Under the pieces are notes generated by a model. That model searched no databases. It saw only the letters and a program-made list of their open reading frames with translations, and was not told the origin of the DNA. Below are positions 44,309-60,814 of a stretch of DNA of 64,000 bases, in pieces; position 1 is the stretch's first letter; every line of letters starts with the position of its first letter. This stretch comes from Blattamonas nauphoetae (Eukaryota; Preaxostyla; Oxymonadida): the NCBI GenBank assembly GCA_033064195.1, contig JARBJD010000258.1, positions 1-64,000 on the forward strand, read 5' to 3'. The position numbers and the translations under genes were made by a program.

Positions 44309-45519
44309 GGACCTGTCGCAAAACGTGTCTATCGTTTCGAAATTCAACACACTAAAATTACCGAGAAGTGTTGGGCGAAACGACTGATTCGTTTCGAAAC
44401 GGTCCCATCGTTTCGAAACTCAATTCAGTCAGATCTGTATTTTCGAACAATTATCACTTAATATAAAACAAGGACTGCTATATCAACCATTTTTGCCGTT
44501 TTTCCTCTTTGGAACCAACAGACACAAACAACGGATTACTTTCAAGAATGACGTCATTCGAGACGGCTCTAGTACAAACTGTTTGGTGAAGATGCAACAA
44601 CAACTTTCATTTTGGACTCACCACTGTCTTCCCACCTTTAATCCAACTTTATCATCATCAGTCGTTCAACAGTCTGATTCGCAATCGCGATGTGAACAGG
44701 CAGTCATACCGTGTTTCATGGATATTTTATCTTCGATATCCCTTCATTTTTCAGAATAAATGAAATATTGCGCCTGAAAATACGGTAGAACATCTTTGAT
44801 GCATCCCAAAATCAGCTCTCTGAATCAAACTCTCTTCATATCGTATTTTCAACGAGTTCAGTCCGTCTTGTCACCTTTATGAACAAAAACAGTGTGTTAT
44901 TGTCCCTTTTTAGAATATTATTCATTTTTCTCTCCAGTGCAGACAGGTCTCGCTCCATCCTGCACGAAGCTGAGAATTTTTCGGAATTTCACTGTTTACG
45001 ATCTGAATCTTAACAGCAACATGAATGGATGTGTTTTCCTTCAAGGCATGATATCAAAGTCAGCTTATCACAAGCTCGAAATGAACGAAATCACATCCAA
45101 ATCACACCAATCTCAACCATGATACTCGCCACAACGCATCACCATATTTCATGAGACTGTGGAAGAGAAACAGTCGAGAGAAGGTAAGGAAGGAATGCTG
45201 ACGTCAGAATCGGAAAGAAGAAGATGACTGGATGAATGACGATTAAAGCGGAATATCTGACAGACAGGATCTTCTTATGACGCCAGGAGGATATTCTCGG
45301 ATTCAAGAAACAGACTCAGTCCTATTCAACACATCAACCAACTCTATGTTCAGATCCGGTTGATCATTCACCCTTAATAATTTCGTTTCGAACAAGTACG
45401 TTGGGTTGCGAAACGGTTGAATCGTTTGTGAAACAAGTGTATCGTTAATGAAACAGCGAATGTTTATAAACAACGGGATGATGGGTTGCGGAACGATCAA
45501 CCCGTTTTGCGACAGGTCC
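44309..45519. mobile_element. 1.2-kb non-autonomous DNA transposon with 17-bp TIRs and 3-bp duplication
   Basis: The ends are GGACCTGTCGCAAAACG and its complement, followed by about 14 bp of imperfect match. They are flanked by ATT on both sides (44306-44308 and 45520-45522). Subterminal regions carry repeated TCGTTTCGAAAC-like or TTGCGAAACG motifs (44.32-44.42 kb and 45.38-45.52 kb). Interior open frames (44493-44759, 44892-45122) have no transposase-like features. A 3-bp A/T-rich duplication would fit PIF/Harbinger or CACTA-type elements, but the family is unproven. Confidence 0.65.
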
Positions 45520-45702
45520 ATTGTCTTTGCGAGACAGAAAAAATTAATCACAATAAAACTTCAATAAAACGAATGTATGCTAAAACAACGACAAATACCT
45601 CCTAGAACGATCGAGGGAGCTGTTGAAAGGAAGTCAATCAAGAAATTCATCTACTTCCAGTTGTGATGGAGACATCGAAGACATGTGCTGAAACAAAGCA
45701 CT

Positions 45703-46485
45703 TCAGTCGGAAATATTGTAAGCTTTGTGACGGCAGAGTGAACAAATCGAGTTTTGGATCCAATTTCCATAAAACCCTTCAAAATCACTGAGACATAGCA
45801 AATCGAGGATATCTGCAACACCTTCCGAATGCAGTAATCGAATAACCTCATCATTGTTAGATCGTTCTTTTGGAGACGCATTTTGCTGTTCTTTGATGAT
45901 CTGAATCAGTGGTTGAATGATAGACCATAAAGCATAATTATCCTCTTCATCTTGAGGCATACCGATGTATGCCATGTGTAAGTTGCACGAAGAGGAGATG
46001 TCTTTGAGAGGGAGAGATGTCACTGACAGACGGAGGAGATGACCCAAGATAAGCCCTATATCTTTGCGAACTGTCGAATCGTCAATGATGTTCCGATATT
46101 GAATGAGAGAAGTAAGATGTTGCTTCCGAAGGTCTACAAAAGATGGAGAATCGTTTGATTCAATGGTATTGAGTTGTACAGTAATCGCAAGTGTCCGGAG
46201 AACTTCGGAATTAAGATGAAACGATGAAAATGGCGCAAGGGATGTCGTACTGAGAGATAGTAGTTTTGGGAAGAGATTTGAACACAGAACTGTTTGTTGA
46301 GTGCGTGCGTCACCATTATAGACACGTTGTTGAACTTTTTTGGCTTCAACCGCAGCAAAAAACGCTTCATGAATTTGGAGAGAAGATTTTTCTTTCCTTA
46401 TTCGGCCTTTTTGCTTCTTGACGTGAGATTTGTCTTTGTGCTTGATGGAAGCGGTGGATGGAGAAGTTGTATGAGAATTACCCAT
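45703..46485 (-). CDS. Uncharacterised protein with predicted N-myristoylation signal
   Basis: Single-exon, 260 residues, starting MGNSHTTS. Gly2 and Ser at position 4-6 form a good N-myristoyltransferase site. A basic stretch follows (KHKDKSHVKKQKGRIRKEK), so membrane attachment is plausible. The rest is helical and ARM/HEAT-like (FHLNSEVLRTLAITVQLNTI; EVIRLLHSEGVADILDLLCL). No family recognised. Confidence 0.6.
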   Translation of the reverse strand: MGNSHTTSPSTASIKHKDKSHVKKQKGRIRKEKSSLQIHEAFFAAVEAKKVQQRVYNGDARTQQTVLCSNLFPKLLSLSTTSLAPFSSFHLNSEVLRTLAITVQLNTIESNDSPSFVDLRKQHLTSLIQYRNIIDDSTVRKDIGLILGHLLRLSVTSLPLKDISSSCNLHMAYIGMPQDEEDNYALWSIIQPLIQIIKEQQNASPKERSNNDEVIRLLHSEGVADILDLLCLSDFEGFYGNWIQNSICSLCRHKAYNISD

Positions 46486-46743
46486 TTAAAGAGAGGTAGA
46501 GATTAATGTTCGGATGAGAATCGGGTAATAATTCAACAGAAGAGATGACTAAGTTTTTTTATTGATCTTAACCCAACCTTCAAGTTCCTGCATTTCTCCG
46601 AGAAGCATGTTAAAATTCCTCTCTGATGGATCAACTCAGAGTTTAGTATTTCATCCATTTTCTGTTCTGTTTAGATAAATTTCTCTGAATGATTGATTGA
46701 GGAGGTTCTGAGATTTTTGTTGTGGATCTGATCTAATCATCTG
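46486..46743. promoter_or_regulatory. 258-bp divergent promoter region
   Basis: Separates the start codons of the minus-strand MGNS protein and the plus-strand nucleotidyltransferase. AT-rich; no defined motif. Confidence 0.35.
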
Positions 46744-48303
46744 ATGATACGTCTGCCACCTCCATTGTCCAATGATCCTACACTTGTAAATGATTATCAT
46801 CAGTCGTCTGGTGATGATTTATTAACGAAGAGTATCATACAACCTCCGAAATCGATCCAGGATGACACCGAACAAGAATCTCGATTCACTTGGAGACCGA
46901 TCATCACTCTCCCTCCAAAAGAACAAGTCCAGACAAAACAGCTCATGATTGCAAGACCTCCCATCCAATCATCACCCAAAGAACAAGCCCAAACATTCGC
47001 CATCAAACTGGCCAACTCACAAACCATTTCCATTCCCATGAGACTAGGTCAGAGAAGGAACAAAAACCAAAAGTCAAGAGGACCCCGTACTCAGAGAGTT
47101 CGGACATCCTCTGTTCTCCCTCAAATAATAGGTCCTCTTCCTCCACTGCAGGTTGTTATCCCACCCTCTCCAAAGTGCCAGGCATCGGCGTCGCTCGAAG
47201 CGGAGATCGACATTATTGTGAATCAGCCGACGTTTGCTGCCTCCCAGGAGAATCTCAATGCAATTGAAGACGCACGACAACGAATTGAAGCAACCATCAA
47301 AGAAATTGTTCCAGAAGTGACAGACGTTGTCTTGTTTGGGTCGGGCAGCTCGACTGTGATGTCCTCCAACTCTGACCTCGACTTTTGTCTCACATTCAGA
47401 TGCAACGACAAAGGTGAGCCTGCCATTCCATACGAAACCGCTCTCAATCGACTCCACAAACGCTTTGGTTATGGTCACCGGATGAAGGACTTGATCACAA
47501 TCAATGAATATGTGAGGTGGGCTCGTGTTCCTGTTCTGAAGTGTCATGCAATGCTCCCGATTTGGTCACCGGAACAGACTGGTTCAGCCGAGCCCAACAC
47601 CAAAGTCAGTTTCGACATTGTTTCATCGAACTTTCTCGGTGTGCAGAACAGTCGACTCATCCGAACGTATACAGAGTGTGATGAACGTGTGCGACTGTTC
47701 CTGCTGCTGGTGAAGAAGTGGGCGAAGGGATGGGGAATTGGAGATGCGAGTCAACAAACCTTGAGCAGCTACGGGTGGAACTTGATCTGTCTCTCGTATC
47801 TCCAGGCATGCACTCCACCCATCATTCCCAATCTCCAATCTGAGGCCTACATTACAGCTTCCAACCCTGACCTCGTCGTCGACTTGAACATCGAGGGAAA
47901 AGAGTGTAGGTTCAGTCGAGATTCCCAGCCGTGGAAGTCGCGAGCTCCTGGTCTCCTGCCCAATCCTGACGACCCCCTTCAGACCGAAGATCCTCGTCCA
48001 GTCAACACAACATCACTCGCTCAGCTGTTTGTGAATTTCATGGAGTTCTTGTCCAACTCCTACACAAACGAGATCGCTTTCTCCATCAAACACGGTGCTC
48101 TCTGCACAACAAACTCTATCGAGCATCTTCTCTTCTACAGGAATCCAGTCCCTCTGTTCATCATTGTCGATCCATTCGATATAGGGAGAAATGTAGGCGT
48201 CCAGATTAACAAAGAAACAAAGGTCATTTCTGCCATCAAGCAGACATTCGCTAAGATTCTCGGTGGATCTCATCTTTCTTCCATTTTGTCATATTCTTCA
48301 TGA
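46744..48303 (+). CDS. Cid1/TUTase-type RNA nucleotidyltransferase (non-canonical poly(A) polymerase)
   Basis: Adds A or U residues to RNA 3' ends. 519 residues, no intron. A basic, Pro/Gln-rich N-terminus (about 1-160) is followed by the polymerase-beta-type catalytic core: VVLFGSGSSTVMSSNSDLDF, with the G-S motif and the first two aspartates (DLD). The third aspartate sits in KVSFDIVSS. Then come the central-domain helix LLVKKWAKGWGIGDASQQTL and SSYGWNLICLSYLQA, and the PAP-associated domain with LAQLFVNFMEFLSN. VDPFDIGRNVG is the nucleotide-recognition segment typical of Cid1/Trf4 relatives. Whether it prefers UTP or ATP cannot be read from the sequence; no RNA-recognition domain is seen. 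It ends 60 bp before the next gene on the same strand. Confidence 0.88.
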   Translation: MIRLPPPLSNDPTLVNDYHQSSGDDLLTKSIIQPPKSIQDDTEQESRFTWRPIITLPPKEQVQTKQLMIARPPIQSSPKEQAQTFAIKLANSQTISIPMRLGQRRNKNQKSRGPRTQRVRTSSVLPQIIGPLPPLQVVIPPSPKCQASASLEAEIDIIVNQPTFAASQENLNAIEDARQRIEATIKEIVPEVTDVVLFGSGSSTVMSSNSDLDFCLTFRCNDKGEPAIPYETALNRLHKRFGYGHRMKDLITINEYVRWARVPVLKCHAMLPIWSPEQTGSAEPNTKVSFDIVSSNFLGVQNSRLIRTYTECDERVRLFLLLVKKWAKGWGIGDASQQTLSSYGWNLICLSYLQACTPPIIPNLQSEAYITASNPDLVVDLNIEGKECRFSRDSQPWKSRAPGLLPNPDDPLQTEDPRPVNTTSLAQLFVNFMEFLSNSYTNEIAFSIKHGALCTTNSIEHLLFYRNPVPLFIIVDPFDIGRNVGVQINKETKVISAIKQTFAKILGGSHLSSILSYSS

Positions 48304-48362
48304 TTGTTTCATTTTCAATTCACGATCAACCCTTTCATAAACTTTTTTCTAAGACACAAACC

Positions 48363-53497
<5,135 letters not shown>

Positions 53498-53774
53498 TCG
53501 GGTCTGTCCCACTGTTTATTGTTTGTTCTCACTTCATCTGTGTATTAGTCGAGTTCCCATCTTATGGATACTTATTTTACCATCCACTTTGCGTTTCGGG
53601 ATTTCTTCTTTTCATACTTGTTTAATTCTTGTTCAGCCTTGCTGAACACTCTCCGACATTTCTTTTTTATATTTTTTCTCTCAAGAAATTTCCATCAAAG
53701 AAGAAAACGACAAAAACTGAAGAACATAGTGAAATTATGACATTATGAGAATAAAATCAGATAAAAACAAGAGT

Positions 53775-55018
53775 TTAGTGCTTCTTGTAGAGCTTGAAAA
53801 ATGATTCGCGGAAGTTTGTGGAGTAGAAATCGACCAATGTTCCGATGTCACGCACGAGATACTCAAAGAGAGTTGCTTCGATTATGCTCATGATCTTATT
53901 GATCAGATCGATGAATGGTTTTCCGGGATCCATAAGGGTTGTGAAGTAAGTGTACCATTCGAGGAAGAAAGAGATCTTTTCGAGGAGAGCGCGAAGATGC
54001 ATGTGATACTCAAAAGAGTTCCTTAAAGAAAGAAGATAAGGTGAAAAGGTGATTCAGACGATGCTTGAGCTGAAAGATTTTGCATTTTCTTGGCAATATC
54101 AGCAAGATTTCCTTTGACTGTTCTTTCTGTCTTTTTTGTTGCCCAATTTGGATTGACAATGACTGAAACATGCTTAGAGATTGCTGATGCACCCCGCTCC
54201 AGACCATCAAGAATAATAATTAAAACGGAACGGGAGGAGGGGAATTGTGTGGTAAAATCTATTCCATAAAGAAGATCAAAGAGAGAGAGGGCTTCCCGGA
54301 TAAATGCGTCCTTATCCGACATTTGAGGGACCTTGCAGTCCTTAGAATTCCTGCAAAAATTACGATGGAAGGAAGAAACCAGAATGATGGTGTTAAATAG
54401 ACTCGAGGTGATATCCATGCCCCATCTGAGATGCTCTTCTTGATATTTCTGGCAAACCAGAACAATTTAAGTGTGTGGTCTTTTGGAGGTATTGATGGTT
54501 CCTAAAGAAAGATGAGTAATGTTGTGCCAAACATCAGCAGGGAAAGGTTGATCAATAAAACGGATCTTTGAAACATCTTTGTCAATTCCGAAAGACGCTG
54601 GATCATATGCTAAAAATAAAGTTTACCGATATATCAACAAATCATTCACACAAGGAACATTTGCACGATCCAATTTCTTGCCAAATTGAGTGCTTCCTCC
54701 AGCTTTTGACGTATCCTGTTTCTCCCCTGGTTTTTTTGAACAATTTTTTTCGATCATGGTGAGGAGAGAAGAAGAGAGTAGTTTTGATAATGCTGGCACG
54801 TTGAGGTAAGAACCTTCCTGGACCACCACATCGATCAGAGCTTCTAACCGATCACGATATATATTGGAAAACATTGAGGTAATTGTTGTTTGGCGTTCAT
54901 CGCATTCTGAGAGAGATTCCTGCATTAGAAGGATAGCATCAGCATAATGTGCGATGGCTTGTTGATATTGCTCTGAAGGAGATGAATTGGTGGAAAGAAC
55001 GAAAGATACGCTCTCCAT
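53775..55018 (-). CDS. Uncharacterised conserved-looking protein, five exons
   Basis: Exons 54652-55018, 54533-54609, 54380-54501, 54060-54350 and 53775-54021, with introns of 42, 31, 29 and 38 nt, give 367 residues in one phase. The N-terminus is helical (YQQAIAHYADAILLMQESLS). The middle has a distinctive motif HTLKLFWFARNIKKSISDGA then WISPRVYLTPSFWNSKD. The C-terminus is all-helical (LVDFYSTNFRESFFKLYKKH). I could not place it in a named family. The clean splice joins and regular motifs argue for a real gene. It is divergent from the CTU2-like gene with 81 bp between start codons. Confidence 0.65.
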
Positions 55019-55099
55019 CAAATGAAACTGCTTTATCAGCGATTTCCTTCGCTCGTTGGACGTTTGTCATTGATCAACCCACGCCATCGCATCATCATC
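55019..55099. promoter_or_regulatory. 81-bp shared divergent promoter
   Basis: The only DNA between two start codons on opposite strands, so both genes likely share a compact bidirectional promoter. No motif claimed. Confidence 0.45.
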
Positions 55100-56291
55100 A
55101 TGTTCGCTCAACTTCCTCCGATTGTTGTTCCAAATCCTCCTCCTCTTTGCTACCTATGTAAAACTCTTCCAGCAGAGATCAATATTCGTGAAAAAGATTT
55201 TGCATGCCGGTGTGAATCATTTTTATTCGAGTCACCTTGGACCCCTCAACAGTTCATGTTTCTGCAATAGATTCCGTCATTCATTTCGGCGTGGGATAAG
55301 TACTTTCATTGACAAGAAGCCAACGATTAAAACATGTTTTGTCTTCGATAACACTCCTTCTTCACGCGCCACCATATTGCTCCTCTATGAAACCGTAAAA
55401 CACTCTTTCAGAAAACAACTTCGGTTTTCTGGAGAAATTGTTGATGTTACTCCATTTGGTTTTGATCATAATAATGATAGAATCGACATTCCATCATCGA
55501 CATCCTTCTTGAACCTTATCTCCTCAAATTCGGATATTATCATTCATCATCCTCACGTAGATGCGTTTCTCTCAACATTTTCACCTCAAATTTCACCTGA
55601 CATGCCCAGTTCATCAGAGAATCAATCACCAAATCTCATGACTACACTTTCACCAATGATCTCTCGTCATATTGGAGTACGAGTGCTAATAAATCGCTTC
55701 TTGCAACAATTTGCACAAGAAAATGGGTATTCTCTCTTTTTGTTGAGATCGTTCAGCTTTGATGCCATCATCCAGCCGGATACTTGCACATCGCTCGCAC
55801 TTGCTTCCATTGAATCGGTTTGTCTTGGCGCTGGGGTCTGCAGCACCGAGGCAAGTGATAATATGTGTTTTCCTCTCGACAAGGCGCAATCACATGAAGT
55901 TATCTTCTTTCTGAAACACCGTCACGAAATCCCCATCCCTGACCTCTCATCGAAAAAGAAGAAAAAGGCTGGCAAGATGAGACTTGACCCAGAAGCCGAA
56001 GAAGCGATTGAGAAAGAGAAAGCCGCAAAAATCCAGCAGGAAATTGACACAGACCCATTCGCTTCTGATTCGGCTCAGTTCTGCTCCCAATTTGAGATTC
56101 CGGTGCAGAAACCAACCGACAAGAGCCAGCTTCTTCAAAAGACTATTGTTGATCTCCTCTGTGATCTTCGGAAGGAGGGATTTGATCAGACGGTTGACGT
56201 TGTCAACGCAACTGTCGCCAAACTCGACCAAAAATCTGTTGTCATCCCATCAGCCCTTGAAGCAATGTTTAATCACTCCCAAACGGGGTAA
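55100..56291 (+). CDS. CTU2/NCS2-like cytoplasmic tRNA 2-thiolation protein
   Basis: Exons 55100-55209 and 55271-56291 join across a 61-nt intron to give 376 residues. The N-terminus reads CYLCKTLPAEINIREKDFAC then RFRHSFRRGISTFIDKK, matching the C-x-x-C then FC-R-HxF start of CTU2. The PP-loop-like segment CFVFDNTPSSRATILLLYE matches the degenerate 'GGPSSRAML' of CTU2, which has lost the catalytic SGGxDS. ENGYSLFLLRSFSFDAII and TIVDLLCDLRKEGF fit later family blocks. CTU2 acts with CTU1 and URM1 to thiolate wobble uridine 34 of Lys, Glu and Gln tRNAs. The partner genes are not in the window. Confidence 0.72.
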
Positions 56292-56524
56292 TTCAAGATG
56301 ATATCTCTCTTTTTATCAGTGGTGGGCCGATATTAGTCGAAAGATTCTTCGATTTGGGCAGTGTGAGAGAAGACAAAGAAGACTCGGCGGAAAATGCACT
56401 TAATTGATCATTTCAATTGCTTCGAACAGAAAAAAGTTGAAAATGAACATTGTGAAATGATTCGGAGAAGAAATTTGAACACACAAAAGCTCTGAACAGG
56501 CATTTCATTCATTTTTGGAGAAGG

Positions 56525-58154
56525 TTATAAACGCTTGTTCGACGCAGATTTTCGGGCAGATCGGATGGAAAATACTCCGAGAAGAAGGATAGTCTGAAAA
56601 GATTAGGAAATATGACGGCATACAGACGCAAATAGGAGGAAATAGAGTTTTGCTTGATTTGCTGTTTTCTCAATGACATCCTGAAACTGTGAAAAGAGTT
56701 CCTGGAGTGCTGACAGTTCGTTTATTCCAAGAACATCCTTTTTCAGTTGGTTAACACTCTTCTTCACAGAGTCAAGGAGGACAATCAGGTCATCGTATGA
56801 GTTGGACACGGCAGCGCTCATTGATGTCGTAATTTGGAGTTCAACATCGGCTATCTTCGCCTGAAGTTCCTCTAGATCGTTTCGTGGTTGTGTTTCGGTT
56901 GTTTGAGCAACCGTGACGATGGAATCAAGTTCAGTGAAACCAGCAAGCATGTCGTTTTGTTTGAGATAAGAAATCTCCTTCTGAGAAGATGACGAAGAAG
57001 GAGTCTTCGACAGTTGGGATTGAACCTGTTTGATCTTATTTTCCAACGCTGTGAGTTCTGTGTTCAGTTCTTGCAAGACTTGTTTGAGTTCTGGATTTGT
57101 CTGACTTGAAATGGGTGGTGCATCTCCACGATGGGTTCGAGGGAAAGTGGTATGAGGTGAGCGGCTTTTGGGATCTGTGCTCTGCGGCTCGTCTCGTTTA
57201 ATGGCTGATTTAGTAAAGACATCCGTTGGATGAGTATGGACAGGTGTGGTGATTGAAGTTGAGTATAAAACATGTTCATCGAATACATCTCCAGTGGAAG
57301 CTGAAAAGCCAAAATAATAGCCACTTGGGAGATCGAGATCAGTCACGCAGAAGAGTGGTTTCATCTGCTTCCCATCGAACAATTCTGGGGCGTCACCCGG
57401 TTGCGAAGCATAAGATCGGGAATGTCTTGATCGGAGTTGTTCTGTGGAGAAAACACTGAGGGTTCTGTTGGAGTATATCACGCGAAAGTGGGCAGGAGAT
57501 TTCGAGTTTCGAAATTCACAGATGCATCCTGCGAGCTCTTGCGTAATGCCATCATTATCATGATCATACACTTTGGTACCATCATTCATCATTGCCTAAA
57601 GGTGTGAAAAAAGTGAGAGGAAACGAGTATGTAAGGATTATTTCTTTGAAGAAATGACGGATGAAACAGATGAAACTCAAACCTCTTATTATCATTATCA
57701 TAGACATCAAGTATAACTGACAGTCCAGTCCATTTGTCAGCAGCACCATATACTGGCCCTTCCGAGAGAGGTTGTTGGGTGTACCAGAAGGCCATTCCCT
57801 CTAAACGAAGTTATTCTGAAAGAAAAAGTGTCAAACCGCCTCCAACACGTCCTGAACCACTAATCTATGGTGATGAGATTCATGATTGAGATTGATGATG
57901 GCTGGAATGAAAAACACCTTGATTGAGAATGTGGCTTCCCATTCTGATTGGAAGGAAGGTTGGAATGAATAGAGCAGGCCCCTCGAAGACGGAGAGAGAG
58001 GTGTCAATGAAACTTGTTCGTTTGTGACTGAAGCCCTTCCGCCTGTCCTCCATCGATCGAATCCAGAGTCACGACCAGTGAGGAGAGGGGGATGAAGGTA
58101 AATGATGTCAAGACTAAAACTGATAGAGACAAAGGAGAGGACAGAGAGAATCAT
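56525..58154 (-). CDS. L-type (legume-like) lectin, ERGIC-53/VIP36-like, copy 2
   Basis: Six exons: 57918-58154, 57837-57864, 57683-57800, 57625-57643, 56624-57595 and 56525-56593. Introns are 53, 36, 39, 29 and 30 nt; 480 residues. It has a signal peptide (MILSVLSFVSISFSLDIIYL) and a lectin domain with EGMAFWYTQQPLSEGPVYG, WTGLSVILDVYDNDN, NPYIL, MMNDGTKVYDHDNDG and VIYSNRTLSVFS. A longer coiled-coil stalk (LKQVLQELNTELTALENKIK) is followed by a membrane span completed only by the last intron (AKLYFLLFAS + TILLLGVFSI) and a basic tail RSARKSASNKRL. Like copy 1 it should be a glycoprotein cargo receptor of the ER-Golgi shuttle. The start at 58154 is chosen for the signal peptide, although the frame is open further upstream. 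Confidence 0.85.
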
Positions 58155-58698
58155 GTCAACGATGAGGTTGGCCGGAGCCGACTTTAGCTGGAAATTGTAA
58201 TGGGGAAAAACACATGAGGTCATTTCCTCACCTTTCACAAACAGAATCACTTGGTGTTTATAAATTTGTGGAAGAAGGTTGGAAACTTCCATATTTTCGA
58301 AGGGAGAAGGTCGAATACACTTGAAACCTACACACAAGATATCCTCACTGCTCCTAAGTATTTGTGTTGGGCATGATCAATTCACTCAAAGTTCACTGAA
58401 CCCCCACAAGAGAGAAACCGGGACGATTCGTCTCTGGCATCTTCCCAAAGCAAAAATGCGAATAGAATATTCTATACCAACTTCAACTGCTTCTCATCCG
58501 TGAAGCCTCATAGATGTGGGACACAAAAGATTTTGGAGACATATTTCACATTTCATCATAAATACGTAACAAGGACAGTTGTAGAGTGAAGGAGAGATTG
58601 CAGGAAGCTTATTACACCACCTAAAGGAGTGTGAACTCAATTGGAGATGCTCGGGAATCTCATTTCTTTTCTCATTTGTTATGGGTTGATCTCGATTC
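58155..58698. other. No supported feature
   Basis: The upstream extension of the lectin frame and a few short open frames are present, but none is convincing. Confidence 0.35.
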
Positions 58699-59264
58699 TC
58701 AAATTGACGATTTCCACACGGTATCGAAAAAATCATCAATAAAAACTGAATGAAAACACGTGTGAAATGGATGAAGTCGACATGAACGTGATCCGTCCTT
58801 CAATTGGAGAGATCTCTTTCTGCGTCCATAATCGGAGTAGGACGACATGTTATCTCTGTGCTTGCCTAAATTTGTGAAGAGAATGAAAAATAAGGAATGA
58901 GAAAGAGAGCAAACGTGCAAAACACAGAAAAGAGGCTGGATCGGTTCGGATTTGTGGAGTGACGAACCTGTTCGTCTAATTTGTTGAATCAACAAAGTTG
59001 GATGGATAAACACTGAAAAATGTGAAAACGAGAAGGAAATTGAGTGATGAAGGAAATAGGGAGATATTGGCAAGAAAAGTGATGAAACAATTGTTGTGGA
59101 TAAAAATTGAACAATTGAGTTTTGTATGATGGAAAACACACCCGAATCGCATTTCAGCGAACATCAGGTCATTGTCCGTGAGTGGGTTAATCTTGAACAC
59201 AGGATCCTTGAACGGGGATTTTTGGGCGGGCAAGAGGGGATTTCGGCTTTTTGATCACATCCAT
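58699..59264 (-). CDS. Possible small spliced gene, low confidence
   Basis: Exon-like pieces on the minus strand are MDVIKKPKSPLARPKIP (ATG at 59264), INPLTDNDLMFAEMRFG, FIHPTLLIQQIRRTG and GKHRDNMSSYSDYGRRKRSL, with GT and AG signals between them. They could form a basic protein of roughly 100-120 residues. Exon borders are not settled: the first join would need a 22-nt intron. No family recognised. Confidence 0.35.
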
Positions 59265-59537
59265 TATTGGGTTTCTCAATTTTTTCGGATTCTTCTGATT
59301 AGGTTTTCGCCATGTCATCTGAGACATGGAAGGCGAAACGGATTGTGATATGACTTTTTCCGGAAAACGGATATCTTGTCACATTGATTGCGGGATGATC
59401 AGACCTTGATCCTCCTTTCTCCACTTCAAGACCATTTTACCTTTCCGTTGACTTTTGTAGTGTAAACCGATTAGTTCACGAATCATTTTCACAAATATGA
59501 GATCTTAATTGTCTATAGATCGCTCAAAGAGGGAATT

Positions 59538-59909
59538 ATGTCCCGAAAAAGAATTATGTCCCATGTCTATCACATTCAAACTTTGTTGATTGGGTCAATC
59601 CTTGTTCTCCAACTTGCATCAATGTGCCACAATTGGCAACACGACCGAGAACTCGCTCGGGAAATGAGAGTGTTTTTGTCAGAGTGGAGATCTCTCATCG
59701 ATTCCTCCAATGTTGAGACACAACTTCCCAACAAGGAGATAATCAGAGACCTCATTGACATGGAGAACAGGATTGCACAGCTGCTTGTGAACGGAAAACC
59801 CTCACCATATACATTCGCATACACCCCATCAGCCATTACAACTTCAAAATCCCAGTATTGCTCAAAACCATTTTCAAATCAATCCCAGAATCGTCCGTGT
59901 ATTTCGTGA
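59538..59909 (+). CDS. Small hypothetical protein with one membrane segment
   Basis: 123 residues. A hydrophobic stretch (TLLIGSILVLQLASMCHN) near residues 15-32 is followed by a helical region rich in Arg, Glu and Leu (LAREMRVFLSEWRSLIDS; EIIRDLIDMENRIAQLLV). It could be a single-pass or signal-anchored protein. No relatives recognised. MSHVYH at residue 7 is an alternative start. Confidence 0.4.
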   Translation: MSRKRIMSHVYHIQTLLIGSILVLQLASMCHNWQHDRELAREMRVFLSEWRSLIDSSNVETQLPNKEIIRDLIDMENRIAQLLVNGKPSPYTFAYTPSAITTSKSQYCSKPFSNQSQNRPCIS

Positions 59910-60022
59910 ACCGAACTGCTTCTGCCACATTTGAAATGATTTAACACTTTTCAGTTTTTGCGTCACGTATATGCAATTTTTTACCTTTCGTTTTGTCAAT
60001 AAGTCAAACAGTGGACCAAAAC

Positions 60023-60236
60023 GAGTTGCGCAAATTTTTGGACACTTTTGATCGAATTCACCAGAATTTTGACACCTGAGATTTTCCACCAGAATTTGGA
60101 CACTTTTGAGTTCTTAAAAACCAGAATTTGGACACCACCAGATCTTGGACACCTCCGAAGCCGGAGGTGTCAATTGATCAGTTTTGCGAATCACATAAAA
60201 GGGTGCGAGCAGAGAGAGAAATGACGAGAAACAATG
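60023..60236 (+). repeat. Left terminal inverted repeat of the 60-kb element
   Basis: Matches the reverse complement of 62309-62522 almost base for base. It includes the GACACCTCC...GGAGGTGTC hairpin near 60150-60172. Confidence 0.85.
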
Positions 60237-60379
60237 ATTTAGAACAAAAACAGATCAATGGGTAGTATATAGTGAGAGGAAGGGTGTTGTTCAGTCGTGG
60301 ATTTGTGTTCGGCAATAAGTCAACAATATAAGGTCTAAAATGAGGAAAGAAGGTAAAATCAAAAAGAACGTCACACATT

Positions 60380-60662
60380 AGAGCCACAACCAGTCTGAAC
60401 ACGACGAGCGATGGCTTCACAATCGCTGATCTGAGTCTTTGTTGTGATGGACTACAATTCAATATCAAGGTTGTAAAAAGAGGAGGGTGGGGGTCCAATT
60501 GTGTCGCACACCTGCCACCACGAGATGAGTGGAAGCGTCCACACGCAGCTGCAGTGCAAATAAGGGCAGAGCCTCGACAGTTCCATTCGTTTCCATCCTG
60601 GTCGTTTCCCATATATCCAGATGTCACACTGGCGCAGCAGAAGGCACCCATCGCGTCATTGT
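60380..60662 (-). pseudogene. Captured Cys-rich two-exon fragment
   Basis: An exon-like block reads AMGAFCCASVTSGYMGNDQD then GNEWNCRGSALICTAAACGR, ending at a GTGTGC donor. After an AG it continues SITTKTQISDCEAIARRVQT with GCGSNV then a stop. The regular cysteines suggest an extracellular or metal-binding domain, but I do not recognise it. Splice signals are retained. Confidence 0.4.
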
Positions 60663-60814
60663 CCCTGCGTCTTACAAAGAGAGTAGTGAAGCAAGATCAC
60701 GAGAAGAGAGAGGAATGACGGTGGTTGTTTCATCAAAGTTTTGGAAGATTTGCAGCCAGACAATACATCATGTTGCGGCAACACCTGTTCAAAAACTATC
60801 TGGAGAACTGAGCC

